From Alphaproteobacteria bacterium (GTDB taxonomy: Bacteria > Pseudomonadota > Alphaproteobacteria > UBA9219 > RFNS01), in contig WGMR01000007.1 of assembly GCA_016124955.1 (NCBI GenBank), forward strand, positions 1 to 32,839: a DNA stretch of 32,839 nucleotides. The letters run 5' to 3'. A program made the translations under genes and the position numbers. A model generated the notes under the pieces. That model made no database searches. It was given only the letters and a program-made list of their open reading frames with translations, and was not told the DNA's origin. Shown here piece by piece: positions 17,277 to 24,489 of the stretch. How positions within the stretch are numbered: the stretch's first letter is position 1; each line of letters begins with the position of its first letter.

Positions 17277-17723
17277 TTACGGGGTTTTCTCGACCGTCGG
17301 ATCCGGCAGGATCGAATTGGGCGGCGAGGTTGGGTCATGCAGGCCATAGGGCACGTCCCAGCGGTAACGCAGCACCGAATTGGCCGCCTTTTTGGCGTCG
17401 GTCGGGCCGAGCTCGCCGCCATCGATCAGATCTTCCGGGTCTTCGACCATCATGGCGAGGTTGCGCGCATTGGCGCAGCCAAGCGAGGGGATCGGCTGGT
17501 TATCGACCGGGCTGACGATATAGGTGCGCCAATCGGCACAGGTCGGCGGTACGGCGACGAACGTCCCCTCTTCCGCCGTGCTCGGCATCACCATGATGCG
17601 GTAATCCGGGTTCACGGTTTTGGTCTTCAGGCTTTCGAAGCAGCCGGAAAGCAGCATCGTTGCCGTTACCAGCGCCAGCGCGCCGAGCAGGTGATGTATG
17701 TGCTTGATCGGGGTGGTGGCCAT
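17277..17723 (-). CDS. cpaD: CpaD-type pilus lipoprotein
   Basis: CpaD is a small periplasmic or outer-membrane lipoprotein of alphaproteobacterial tad systems. The 148-residue product has a lipoprotein signal ending LLSGC (C28). The family core is recognisable in SLGCANARNLAMMVEDPEDLIDG followed by a KKAANSVLRYR segment. It is shorter than CpaD proteins I recall (about 200 residues), with a reduced middle part. GGAG overlaps the cpaC stop and lies 9 bases before ATG 17723, so it is coupled to cpaC. Position between the secretin and cpaE is the usual one. Confidence 0.88.
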   Translation of the reverse strand: MATTPIKHIHHLLGALALVTATMLLSGCFESLKTKTVNPDYRIMVMPSTAEEGTFVAVPPTCADWRTYIVSPVDNQPIPSLGCANARNLAMMVEDPEDLIDGGELGPTDAKKAANSVLRYRWDVPYGLHDPTSPPNSILPDPTVEKTP

Positions 17724-17729
17724 GGTCTT

Positions 17730-19166
17730 TTACTCCACGATAAAGCCGCCGGCCTGCACCGGGGCGGATACGGGTGGTTGCGCGGTCACAGCGGCAGCGA
17801 CGGGCGCGCCGCTCATGTTGCGCGACATCGGGTCGCTGGCGACGCGGCGCAGATCGAGCAGGCGATCGGTTTCTGTCGGCGGCGCGTAGCCGTCGGTCGG
17901 CATCGCGAGCTGCTGGGTGCTTGTGGGCTTCACGAGATAGGGCGTGACGATGATCACGAGCTCGCTTTGATCGTTCTGGAAGCTTGTGGAACGGAACAGC
18001 GCGCCGAGCACCGGCATATCGCCGAGGAAGGGAAATTTCCGCACGCTCTGGTTCTGCGAATTGGAAACCAGCCCGGCGATGGCGAAGCTCTGGCCGCTTG
18101 CGACCTCGACCGTGGTTTCGGCCCGGCGCACGCGCAGCGAGGGGATCTGCAGGTTGGCCAGAACCACCGCGCCTTCGCTCGAAAGTTCGCTCACTTCGGG
18201 CCGGACCCTGAGATTGATGCGGTTTTCGTTGACCAGTGTCGGCGTGAAAGAAAGCTTGATGCCGTAATCCTTGAACTGGACCGTCAGGGTCTGATCGTCC
18301 TGCGGCACGATGACGGGAAATTCCCCGCCCGCGAGGAAGTAGGCGGTCTGGCCCGACATCGCGGTCAGGTTCGGTTCGGCCAGAAGGCTGATCAGCCCGT
18401 CGGACGCCAGCGCATCGATGAAGCCGTTGATATCGGCATTATTGCCGTTGGCGAAGTTGAAGCCAAGCACGTTGGCTTCGTTCGGCCGCGACACGTTGAT
18501 GCCGAACGGCCCCGTGGGCACTGCCGTGGTGCCGGTGATGAGCCCGAGCGCGAAATTGTTGCCGAGCTGGAACGCATTGCTCCAGTTGATGCCGAACTGC
18601 TTGGTGACGTCGCGCGATATTTCCGCGACGCGCACGCGCAGATGGATCTGGTTGGAAGACTGAATACGCAGCCGGTCGATAATCTCGCCCTTGTCCGGGA
18701 TATAGCGCGCGGCGACGCGGTGCGCATCTTCGGCTGCGCCCGGATCGGCGACATCGCCGGTCAGCATGATGCCGTTGGGCACGGCCGCGACCTGGATGTT
18801 GTTGCCGGGCAGCAGCACATCGAGCGCGTGGTGAATATCTTCGAGGTTGAGCGTGACGCGCACCGCGCGTTCCAGCATTACGGCGCCGGCTTCGGTCACC
18901 GCCAGCAAGGTGGTTTCCCCGACCTTTTTGCCGAACACCATGACGGTGGTGGGCGACAGGACCTGGATGTCGGCGATTTCGGGATTGGCGATCGACACCG
19001 AGCCTGCCGGGTTGGCGAGCTGAAGGGTTTCGCCGCGGTCGATCATGATTTCGAGCGCGCCGCCGCGCGCCGCCATGGCCTGCCCCGGCAACGCCAGCAG
19101 CAGTGCGAAAAGCAGCGTGGCCAGCAGGGCGCCTGCGCCCTGCGGTGCGATCCGGCTTTGTTTCAT
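17730..19166 (-). CDS. cpaC: Tad pilus secretin CpaC/RcpA
   Basis: CpaC forms the outer-membrane channel through which the Flp pilus leaves the cell. I start at ATG 19166, with AGGAG 7 bases upstream, giving 478 residues; the frame is open to 19196. A signal peptide ends near LALPGQAMA. Next come a pilus-type N-domain (about 38-110, LQLANPAGSVSIANPEIADIQVLSP), a BON-like domain (NIQVAAVPNGIMLTGDVADPG) and the secretin domain in the C-terminal half (VPQDDQTLTVQFKDYGIKL, SGQSFAIAGLVSN, FPFLGDMPVLGALFR, ELVIIVTPYLVKP). It lies between cpaB and cpaD. Confidence 0.95.
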   Translation of the reverse strand: MKQSRIAPQGAGALLATLLFALLLALPGQAMAARGGALEIMIDRGETLQLANPAGSVSIANPEIADIQVLSPTTVMVFGKKVGETTLLAVTEAGAVMLERAVRVTLNLEDIHHALDVLLPGNNIQVAAVPNGIMLTGDVADPGAAEDAHRVAARYIPDKGEIIDRLRIQSSNQIHLRVRVAEISRDVTKQFGINWSNAFQLGNNFALGLITGTTAVPTGPFGINVSRPNEANVLGFNFANGNNADINGFIDALASDGLISLLAEPNLTAMSGQTAYFLAGGEFPVIVPQDDQTLTVQFKDYGIKLSFTPTLVNENRINLRVRPEVSELSSEGAVVLANLQIPSLRVRRAETTVEVASGQSFAIAGLVSNSQNQSVRKFPFLGDMPVLGALFRSTSFQNDQSELVIIVTPYLVKPTSTQQLAMPTDGYAPPTETDRLLDLRRVASDPMSRNMSGAPVAAAVTAQPPVSAPVQAGGFIVE

Positions 19167-19192
19167 CGTCTCTCTCCTCATGCCGCGCTCCG

Positions 19193-20092
19193 TCAACGCT
19201 GTTCGAATGTCATTTCGCCGGTCTCGCTGCCGCGCAGCACTTGCACCCTGCGAATAATAAGCTTGGGCGTGGGCAGAACGTTGCTGACGTCGCTATCCCA
19301 TGTACGATCCTTGCCCCCGCCCTGCAGCGCGGTTTCGGGGATCAGAAGGCCGCTGATGACATCTTCGGCGGTTTCGCCGCTTGCGTTCGCGGCTTCGCCC
19401 GCCGCCCGCTCTTCGGTCAGGACCGAGCGCAGCACAAGCGCCAGCGTGCCCCAATCAGCCATCAGCGCGACCTTTTCGGCGTCCTTCGGCGTGACTTCGA
19501 GCGTCGCGACATCGGCCAGCTTGGGCTCCTTGGCCTGATCGTCGATTTTTTGATCGAGCGCGAGCACGCGCGCGTTGGTCACAACGGTTTCGCTAAGCCG
19601 GCGCGTGGTCACGCCGCCATCGGTTTTCGGCACATCGACAAGATGCGTCAGGATTACATCGACCCGGTCGCCCGGGAATATAAGACCGGCAACGCCGGTC
19701 ACCGGTGTCAGCTTGACCGAAATGGCGCGCATGCCCGGTTGCAGAACGACGGCCAAAAAGCCCTTTTCGCCCGGGCGCAGCACGCTGTTTTTCATGACCG
19801 GCTCGCCTTCGCGCACGCCCGACCGCACGACGGTGCCGAGAAAGCTTGCGAGTTCATATTCCGTATTGGCGACCATGCTGGCGGTTTGCGCCTCGGGCGG
19901 CCATTTTTGCCACTGCAGATCGTCTTCCTTGATAAGCGTGCCCGCAGGCAGGTTGCGCGCCGCGATCATGATCTGCAACGGCTCTTCCTCGGCCACCTGC
20001 TGGGGCTGTTCGCCGCTGCCCAAAATCTTGATCGCGACCACGGCGACCACGATCAGGATCAGCGAGCCGAGTAGGACGATTCTGCGGTTCAT
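19193..20092 (-). CDS. cpaB: Flp pilus assembly protein CpaB/RcpC
   Basis: CpaB/RcpC is a periplasmic protein anchored by one N-terminal membrane helix (IVLLGSLILIVVAVVAIKIL) that works with the secretin. The 299 residues include a SAF-type domain (about 40-110, MIAARNLPAGTLIKEDDLQW, REGEPVMKNSVLRPGEKGFLA) and the RcpC domain (MRAISVKLTPVTGVAGLIFPGDRVDVILTH, with LVLRSV). ATG 20092 has AAAGGAG 8 bases upstream. The gene is 16 bases downstream of cpaA and upstream of cpaC. Confidence 0.94.
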   Translation of the reverse strand: MNRRIVLLGSLILIVVAVVAIKILGSGEQPQQVAEEEPLQIMIAARNLPAGTLIKEDDLQWQKWPPEAQTASMVANTEYELASFLGTVVRSGVREGEPVMKNSVLRPGEKGFLAVVLQPGMRAISVKLTPVTGVAGLIFPGDRVDVILTHLVDVPKTDGGVTTRRLSETVVTNARVLALDQKIDDQAKEPKLADVATLEVTPKDAEKVALMADWGTLALVLRSVLTEERAAGEAANASGETAEDVISGLLIPETALQGGGKDRTWDSDVSNVLPTPKLIIRRVQVLRGSETGEMTFEQR

Positions 20093-20108
20093 AACACGAA
20101 CTCCTTTG

Positions 20109-20615
20109 TCACAACGTGATGATGGGCCAAGCGATCATGCCCAGCGTGGCAAGACCGCCAGCGGCAATCGCCACGCCGTACGGGATCGGCACCTTGGCGA
20201 GCTGGCCCATCGAAACCTTGTTGCCGGCAATCTGCTGGCGGCGGTAAGCCAGCGCGCCCATCGAAAGCGCGAGCAGGCCGCCGGCGATGCCGGTGATGAC
20301 AAGCAGAACCCCGATATAGTTTGCGCCGGACCAAAGCGAGATTGCGGCCAGCATTTTGACGTCGCCCGCGCCCGCAAGATTGCCGGAAAACATGGCAAGG
20401 CCGATCACGAGCACGAGTCCGAACACCATAAGGTTCTGTTGCCACATGATATCACTGGGCGCCGACAGAACGAACAGCGGAAACAAAAGGATCAGGGCTG
20501 CGCAGATCGCGTTGGGAATACGGAAGCGTCGCGCATCGATCACCGCAGCGATGATGATCAGGATCGCTGCGACGAGAAGAATGGACAGATGAAAGCTTGC
20601 GAATTCCGTAATCAT
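20109..20615 (-). CDS. cpaA: Prepilin peptidase CpaA/TadV
   Basis: CpaA is an A24-family aspartic protease of the inner membrane that cuts the leader from Flp prepilins. From ATG 20615 it has 168 residues with about five or six membrane segments. The two catalytic aspartates are D27 in DARRFRIPN and D85 in the GAGD motif (82-85). The frame is open to 20657, and that upstream start cannot be excluded. Unlike bifunctional type IV prepilin peptidases, it has no methylase domain, as is usual in tad systems. It is the first gene of the cpa operon, and a CtrA-type box lies about 80 bases upstream. Confidence 0.93.
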   Translation of the reverse strand: MITEFASFHLSILLVAAILIIIAAVIDARRFRIPNAICAALILLFPLFVLSAPSDIMWQQNLMVFGLVLVIGLAMFSGNLAGAGDVKMLAAISLWSGANYIGVLLVITGIAGGLLALSMGALAYRRQQIAGNKVSMGQLAKVPIPYGVAIAAGGLATLGMIAWPIITL

Positions 20616-20696
20616 GGCTCTCGGGATTCCGGGTTGTGAAACAAGGCCTTTAAACATAGAGGCGTGATGGTTAACGACAGTGTCGCAAATTATTAC

Positions 20697-20711
20697 TTAA
20701 GAGCCAATTAA
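20697..20711 (-). promoter_or_regulatory. Perfect CtrA box upstream of cpaA
   Basis: TTAA-GAGCCAA-TTAA (followed by C) is an exact match to the full CtrA site TTAA-N7-TTAA(C). CtrA is the alphaproteobacterial cell-cycle response regulator, which activates pilin genes in Caulobacter. The site lies about 82 bases before ATG 20615 and downstream of the last flp terminator, so it would control the cpa operon rather than the pilin genes. Confidence 0.6.
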
Positions 20712-20845
20712 CGGCTCCGGCCCTTATTTTTCGGGCAATCCTGTGGCGCTTTCAGCACAGCGTTTTTAGGCAAAATTGTGCCCCCGCCACGCGCACGAAA
20801 ATTACGCCCGGGATCGAAATGACAGAGTGAAAATAAGCAGAAATG

Positions 20846-20870
20846 CAAACGGCCCGAAAGCCCGGGCCGC
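20846..20870 (-). terminator. Intrinsic terminator after the pilin gene nearest cpaA
   Basis: CGGCCCG (20850-20856) and CGGGCCG (20863-20869) form a stem around six bases. On the minus strand it is followed by TTTGCATTT. It lies about 27 bases after the flp stop at 20896 and separates the pilin from the cpa operon. No gene is seen in 20616-20845. Confidence 0.75.
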
Positions 20871-20895
20871 AAGCCTTGGCACGGGAAACCGGGCT

Positions 20896-21063
20896 TTAGC
20901 TGGAAAGCGCGTTCTTGATGGTTGTGAAGGTGTTGTTCAGCGCGGTCGCGACCTCGCCAAGGGCGGCTACGATGCCAACGGCGATAAGCGAGGCCAGCAG
21001 GCAATATTCGATTGCGCTGCCGCCATTTTCTTCCGCAATAAAACGCATGATGGCGCTTTTCAT
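20896..21063 (-). CDS. Flp-type prepilin, divergent copy
   Basis: This short gene encodes 55 residues: a basic leader (MKSAIMRFIAEENG), the class IVb prepilin motif with cleavage expected after G14 and E19-Y20 at +5/+6, and one hydrophobic helix (CLLASLIAVGIVAALG), ending TTIKNALSS. The leader would be cut by CpaA. AAGGG lies 9 bases before ATG 21063. It is the most divergent of four tandem copies: C21 replaces the glycine found in the others (EYG), and the tail lacks the Ser-rich end with added residues. It could be a minor or regulatory pilin. It has its own terminator. Confidence 0.9.
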   Translation of the reverse strand: MKSAIMRFIAEENGGSAIEYCLLASLIAVGIVAALGEVATALNNTFTTIKNALSS

Positions 21064-21171
21064 GGTTAATAACCCTTGATAATGACTAAATAAAACCGGT
21101 TTCGAAACAGAATCCGGAAACGGTTTTAGGCGCGCCGCGGGGATTTGTACAGAAGATTATGAAGCTTGGGA

Positions 21172-21212
21172 CACAAACGAAACGGGCCGGAAGGTTTCCC
21201 CGCCGGCCCGTA
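21172..21212 (-). terminator. Intrinsic terminator of the second pilin gene
   Basis: ACGGGCCGG (21182-21190) pairs with CCGGCCCGT (21203-21211). On the minus strand the stem is followed by TTCGTTTG. It lies about 40 bases after the stop at 21251. The gap 21064-21250 also carries a 16-base repeat (21224-21239) shared with the cpaA upstream region. Confidence 0.75.
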
Positions 21213-21223
21213 CGCACTAACCT

Positions 21224-21239
21224 ATTATTACTTAAGAGC
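21224..21239. repeat. 16-base repeat shared with the cpaA upstream region
   Basis: ATTATTACTTAAGAGC occurs here and, identically, at 20689-20704, where it forms the first half of the CtrA box. Here the second TTAA is not kept (TATTAG follows), so this copy is at most a half-site. It lies just after the second flp gene. Confidence 0.5.
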
Positions 21240-21250
21240 TATTAGAACTA

Positions 21251-21430
21251 TTACGAGGAAGAGGGCGCAACGAGCTTGCCCTTCACGGTCGTGAAAGTAT
21301 TGTTCAGCTCGGTGCCGACTTCGCCCAGGGCGACGACGATGGCGACCGAGATGAGCGCGGCGATCAGGCCGTATTCGATCGCGGTGGCACCGGATTCTTC
21401 TTTAACGAAACGGATCAAAAGGTTACGCAT
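21251..21430 (-). CDS. Flp-type prepilin
   Basis: The product is a 59-residue prepilin. The leader MRNLLIRFVKEESG is followed by the cleavage site ATAIEYG and the hydrophobic helix LIAALISVAIVVALG, then VGTELNNTFTTVKGKL and a Ser-rich end. I choose ATG 21430 because GGAGAG lies about 7 bases upstream; the open frame to 21472 has no such site. The mature pilin would polymerise into the bundle-forming Flp fibre. A promoter-like pair lies at 21490-21519 and a terminator follows the gene, so it is likely transcribed alone. Confidence 0.93.
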   Translation of the reverse strand: MRNLLIRFVKEESGATAIEYGLIAALISVAIVVALGEVGTELNNTFTTVKGKLVAPSSS

Positions 21431-21489
21431 AATATCTCTCCATAAAAAGTTGTTTAAATAAGCACGTTTCAATCAAGTGTGCAGGGGGG

Positions 21490-21519
21490 TTATAACCGAA
21501 AAACAGGGGGGTCCGTCAA
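21490..21519 (-). promoter_or_regulatory. Putative promoter of the second pilin gene
   Basis: On the minus strand TTGACG (21519-21514) and TTATAA (21495-21490) are 18 bases apart, about 60 bases before ATG 21430. It lies between a pilin terminator (21634-21668) and this gene, supporting independent transcription. Confidence 0.45.
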
Positions 21520-21633
21520 CGCGGTTAATACTTTCATAAAAAGATTCGTGGAAGAACAAGCGGTTGCTGTAGGCGCATTAACCGCGCGGGCGGGAAAAAT
21601 CATCAAAAACAGCGCCGGGCGGCCGTGCGCAGG

Positions 21634-21668
21634 CAAAAAAACAGGCGGCCCCCGAAGGAGCCGCCTGC
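21634..21668 (-). terminator. Intrinsic terminator of the third pilin gene
   Basis: CAGGCGGC (21642-21649) pairs with GCCGCCTG (21660-21667) and is followed on the minus strand by seven T (21641-21635). It is the clearest terminator of the pilin cluster and lies about 60 bases after the stop at 21728. Confidence 0.88.
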
Positions 21669-21727
21669 AATTTTCCAGTCCGTTCCACCAAAGGAGCGGG
21701 GCGCGGCCCGTGGGCCCGCCGCCGGTA

Positions 21728-21877
21728 TTACGAGCTCGAGCCGCCCGTCAGCTTGGTTTTCACGGTGGTGAAGGTGTTGTTCAGCTCGGTGCCGACTTCA
21801 CCGAGCACGACAACGATGGCGACCGAGATGAGCGCTGCGATCAGACCATATTCGATCGCGGTGGCACCCGTTTCTTC
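21728..21877. repeat. 150-bp direct repeat with 22199-22348
   Basis: The two segments can be aligned without gaps and differ at about five positions. They encode the mature part of two Flp pilins. The flanking intergenic DNA is not similar. This fits recent tandem duplication, or gene conversion keeping the mature pilins alike. Confidence 0.85.
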
Positions 21878-21907
21878 GCGGAGGAATCTTTGCAAAATAT
21901 GTTTCAT
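21728..21907 (-). CDS. Flp-type prepilin, near-identical to its neighbour
   Basis: The product is a 59-residue prepilin with leader MKHILQRFLREETG, then ATAIEYG, the helix LIAALISVAIVVVLG and a tail ending KTKLTGGSSS. ATG 21907 has GGGAGAG just upstream; the frame is open to 21955. From the cleavage site on, the mature pilin matches the copy at 22199-22378 residue for residue, and the DNA differs at only a handful of bases. The leaders differ, so the duplication covers the mature part, or the leaders have drifted. Confidence 0.93.
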   Translation of the reverse strand: MKHILQRFLREETGATAIEYGLIAALISVAIVVVLGEVGTELNNTFTTVKTKLTGGSSS

Positions 21908-22104
21908 GCTCTCTCTCCCTTCGAAAGTTTGGCCTTCATGTAAAATAGTGTGCACGTGGACTATAACGCAGTATGATTAAAAACCCGTGAAGCGCATGCA
22001 AGAAACCAGCCTGTAGCAAGGGTTTATGGATTGTTTGACAAAAACTTTCGGAAAATTTTCGCGGCATGTTCGCGTATATTTTTTGCCCCGATGAACCCGT
22101 ACAA

Positions 22105-22141
22105 AGCGAAACGGCGGGCCGGCATGAAGCCGGCCCGCCGC
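22105..22141 (-). terminator. Intrinsic terminator of the fourth pilin gene
   Basis: A 12-bp stem, CGGCGGGCCGGC (22112-22123) with GCCGGCCCGCCG (22129-22140), has a 5-base loop. On the minus strand it is followed by TTTCGCTTTG. It lies about 60 bases after the flp stop at 22199. Confidence 0.8.
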
Positions 22142-22198
22142 GCTTGGCGTCTCAACCATCAACGAAGGGCATGAAGCCTCTCGTCGTTATTACTCGGC

Positions 22199-22378
22199 TT
22201 ACGAGCTCGAGCCGCCCGTCAGCTTGGTCTTCACCGTGGTGAAGGTGTTGTTCAGCTCGGTACCGACTTCACCGAGCACGACAACGATGGCGACCGAGAT
22301 GAGCGCTGCGATCAGACCATATTCGATCGCGGTGGCGCCGGTTTCTTCCTTAATAAAACGAGCTAATACTGTACGCAT
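22199..22378 (-). CDS. Flp-type prepilin, first of the tandem cluster
   Basis: Reading the minus strand from ATG 22378 gives 59 residues: leader MRTVLARFIKEETG, cleavage site ATAIEYG, helix LIAALISVAIVVVLG and tail KTKLTGGSSS. A clear Shine-Dalgarno (AAGGAGAT) precedes it. It is the most upstream of the four pilin genes and nearly identical to the copy at 21728-21907. The long AT-rich gap upstream probably holds its promoter. Confidence 0.93.
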   Translation of the reverse strand: MRTVLARFIKEETGATAIEYGLIAALISVAIVVVLGEVGTELNNTFTTVKTKLTGGSSS

Positions 22379-22653
22379 GATATATCTCCTTCGTTAGATG
22401 GAACGACTGGACGCTCCAAGTAGGTTCAGATTATCCTGAAAGGCTTAAAACCGGGTAAAAAAACCAATAAGAAACAATGAGTTAATGATTGCAACTTGCG
22501 GCCAAATTCATTTTAAATTCGAACAATAACGATTGATTAGCCAAGAAATTTAACCCTAATACGGGGTTATGGGGCCGCGCCGGGGCAGGCCGCGTCAAGA
22601 AAGCGGTAAGATTTTTTCAGGGGAGCTTTCACATTTTTCGGGCGGCGGGGGCG
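22379..22653. other. Intergenic gap upstream of the pilin cluster
   Basis: No gene is seen in these 275 bases. The part next to the pilin gene (22379-22560) is AT-rich and should carry its promoter; on the minus strand TTGCAA, 18 bases, then TTATTG is a weak candidate. No full TTAA-N7-TTAA site is present. The part next to the solute-binding gene is GC-rich and has no clear terminator. Confidence 0.4.
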
Positions 22654-24474
22654 CTAGCCTTCGCGCCACCAGCTTTCGAGCACGAATCCATAAAGCGGCA
22701 TTTCGGCCGGGTGGGCGATGCCTTCCCAGCTGGCGACATAATCCACGCCCAAATAATAGAGCGGCACGGTATAGAAACCCCAGAGCAGGATGCGGTCGAG
22801 CGCGCGCGCGGCCGCAATCAGCGCGGTGCGCGAAGAGGTGAGGGGGATCGCGCGGATCAGCCGGTCAACCGCTTCGCTTTTCACGCCGGGATAATTGCGG
22901 CTGCCTTTTTGATCCGCCGCACGGCTGCCCCAATAGACCTGTTGTTCATTGCCGGGCGACAGGCTGTTGAACCAGGACACGCTTGCCATGTCGTAATCGA
23001 ACTGCGTCAGGCGCGCGGCATATTGCGCGCCGTCAGCGGTACGGACGGTCACTTTGATACCGAGCGGCGCGAGCCCGCGCGCGAAAGCAAGCGCGATTTT
23101 TTCGTCGGCCGGATCGCCGAGCAAAAGTTCGAACGCGACCGGCACGCCCTTGGGCGTGACAAGTTCGCCAAAACGCAGCGTATAGCCCGCGGCGCGCAGC
23201 TTTTCGCTTTGTTCGCGCAGTACGGGCCGCATCGCTTCCGGCCCGCCGGGATTTTCGGCGTCGCCCGGCGGAACGATGGCTTCGACCGGCAGGTTGAACA
23301 GACGCTGCGGCAAACCTTCCTGCAGCTGCGTCAGATATTTCAGTTCATTGGTGCCCGGCGTACCGGTGGCGGCAAGCGCGGAATTCGGGAAATAGCTGGC
23401 GGTGCGCTTGGCCATGCCGTAGAACAGCGCGCGGTTGACCCAGTTGAAATCGAAGGTAGAGGCGATCGCTTCCCGCAAGACCGGGTCCTGGAACAGCGGG
23501 CGGCGCAAGTTGAAAGCGAAGGCGCGCGCGACATCGGCGCGTTCGTTCTTCAGCAATTCCTGCTTGATCTTGCCCGAAGCCAGCGCGGAGGATTCGTAGG
23601 CTTCGGCCCAGCGCGCCGGATCGGTTTCCACGCGCACATCGGCTTGCCCGGCCTTGAAAGCCTGCAGCGCGACCGCGTCATCGCGGTAATAATCGAACAC
23701 GATTTTATCGAAGTTATAGAGCCCGCGATTGGCCGGCAGGTCCGCCGCCCAGTAATCGGTCACGCGTTCATAGGTGATGGAGCGCCCGGGGTCCACCGCG
23801 GCGATGCGGTATGGCCCGCTGCCCACGGGCGGGGTCAGCGTGGTGGCGTTGAAGGTTTCGCTTTGCCAGTAATGCTTGGGCAGCACCGTCATCAGGCCGA
23901 AGATCAGCGGCAATTCGCGGTCGATCTTGCCGTCCGCATCCGGCGTGAACGTGAAACGCACCGTGCTGCGATCGAGCTGTTCGGCCTTCGCGCGCGCATA
24001 ATAGGCGCGATGGTTGGGGCGGCCGAACTTGCGCAACGTTTGCCAGCTGAAGATCACGTCGGCTGCCGTCATCGGCACGCCATCGTGCCAGCGCGCGCGC
24101 TTGTCGAGGTAAATCGTCATGCTGCTGCGATCGGCCGGCACATCGACCCGCTGCGCGATCAGGCCATAGAGCGTGAAGGGCTCGTCGCGGCTCCGCGCCA
24201 TCAGCGTATCGTATATGTAGGGTATGCCCGCCGCCGCCGCGCCGCGCACGATAAAGGGGTTGAGGCTGTCGAAGCTTCCGGTCTGGGCCATGTGCAGCGT
24301 GCCGTCCTTGGGGGCATCCGGGTTCACATAGTCAAAATGCTTGAAGCCGTCCGGATATTTCGGCGCGCCGTGCATGGCGATCGCATGCGCACCCGGCGGC
24401 GCATCGGCTGCAAGCGCGGGCACGGCGAGGAACAAAGCGGCGATAAGCAGGGCTGCGAGGCGGGGAAGCTGCAT
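22654..24474 (-). CDS. YejA-like peptide ABC-transporter binding protein
   Basis: This is a family 5 extracellular solute-binding protein of 606 residues, the usual length for YejA-type proteins. These deliver oligopeptides, including microcin C in E. coli, to an inner-membrane ABC transporter. A signal peptide ends near VPALAADA. Family motifs include HAIAMHGAPKYPDGFKHFDY, VNPDAPKDGTL, FDSLNPFIVRG, EPFTLYGLIAQ, KRARWHDGVPMTAADVIFSW and VGSGPYRI. ATG 24474 is preferred over TTG 24480. It starts 15 bases after the tlyA stop, so it is likely the last gene of that operon. The permeases and ATPase (yejB/E/F) are not in the window. Confidence 0.88.
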   Translation of the reverse strand: MQLPRLAALLIAALFLAVPALAADAPPGAHAIAMHGAPKYPDGFKHFDYVNPDAPKDGTLHMAQTGSFDSLNPFIVRGAAAAGIPYIYDTLMARSRDEPFTLYGLIAQRVDVPADRSSMTIYLDKRARWHDGVPMTAADVIFSWQTLRKFGRPNHRAYYARAKAEQLDRSTVRFTFTPDADGKIDRELPLIFGLMTVLPKHYWQSETFNATTLTPPVGSGPYRIAAVDPGRSITYERVTDYWAADLPANRGLYNFDKIVFDYYRDDAVALQAFKAGQADVRVETDPARWAEAYESSALASGKIKQELLKNERADVARAFAFNLRRPLFQDPVLREAIASTFDFNWVNRALFYGMAKRTASYFPNSALAATGTPGTNELKYLTQLQEGLPQRLFNLPVEAIVPPGDAENPGGPEAMRPVLREQSEKLRAAGYTLRFGELVTPKGVPVAFELLLGDPADEKIALAFARGLAPLGIKVTVRTADGAQYAARLTQFDYDMASVSWFNSLSPGNEQQVYWGSRAADQKGSRNYPGVKSEAVDRLIRAIPLTSSRTALIAAARALDRILLWGFYTVPLYYLGVDYVASWEGIAHPAEMPLYGFVLESWWREG

Positions 24475-24489
24475 AGGCAATAAGTAATG

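Noticed and set aside
17271-19538. A 755-codon plus-strand open frame opposite cpaD, cpaC and cpaB
   Set aside because: It is a shadow of the secretin and neighbouring genes, which carry clear family motifs on the minus strand.
22484-22505. A sigma-54-like element upstream of the first pilin gene (minus-strand TGGCCGCAAGTTGCA)
   Set aside because: The GG and GC elements are one base too close for a sigma-54 promoter, and no activator site is visible.
22711-24483. A 590-codon plus-strand open frame opposite the YejA-like gene
   Set aside because: It mirrors the minus-strand solute-binding protein and shows no signal peptide or domain motif.
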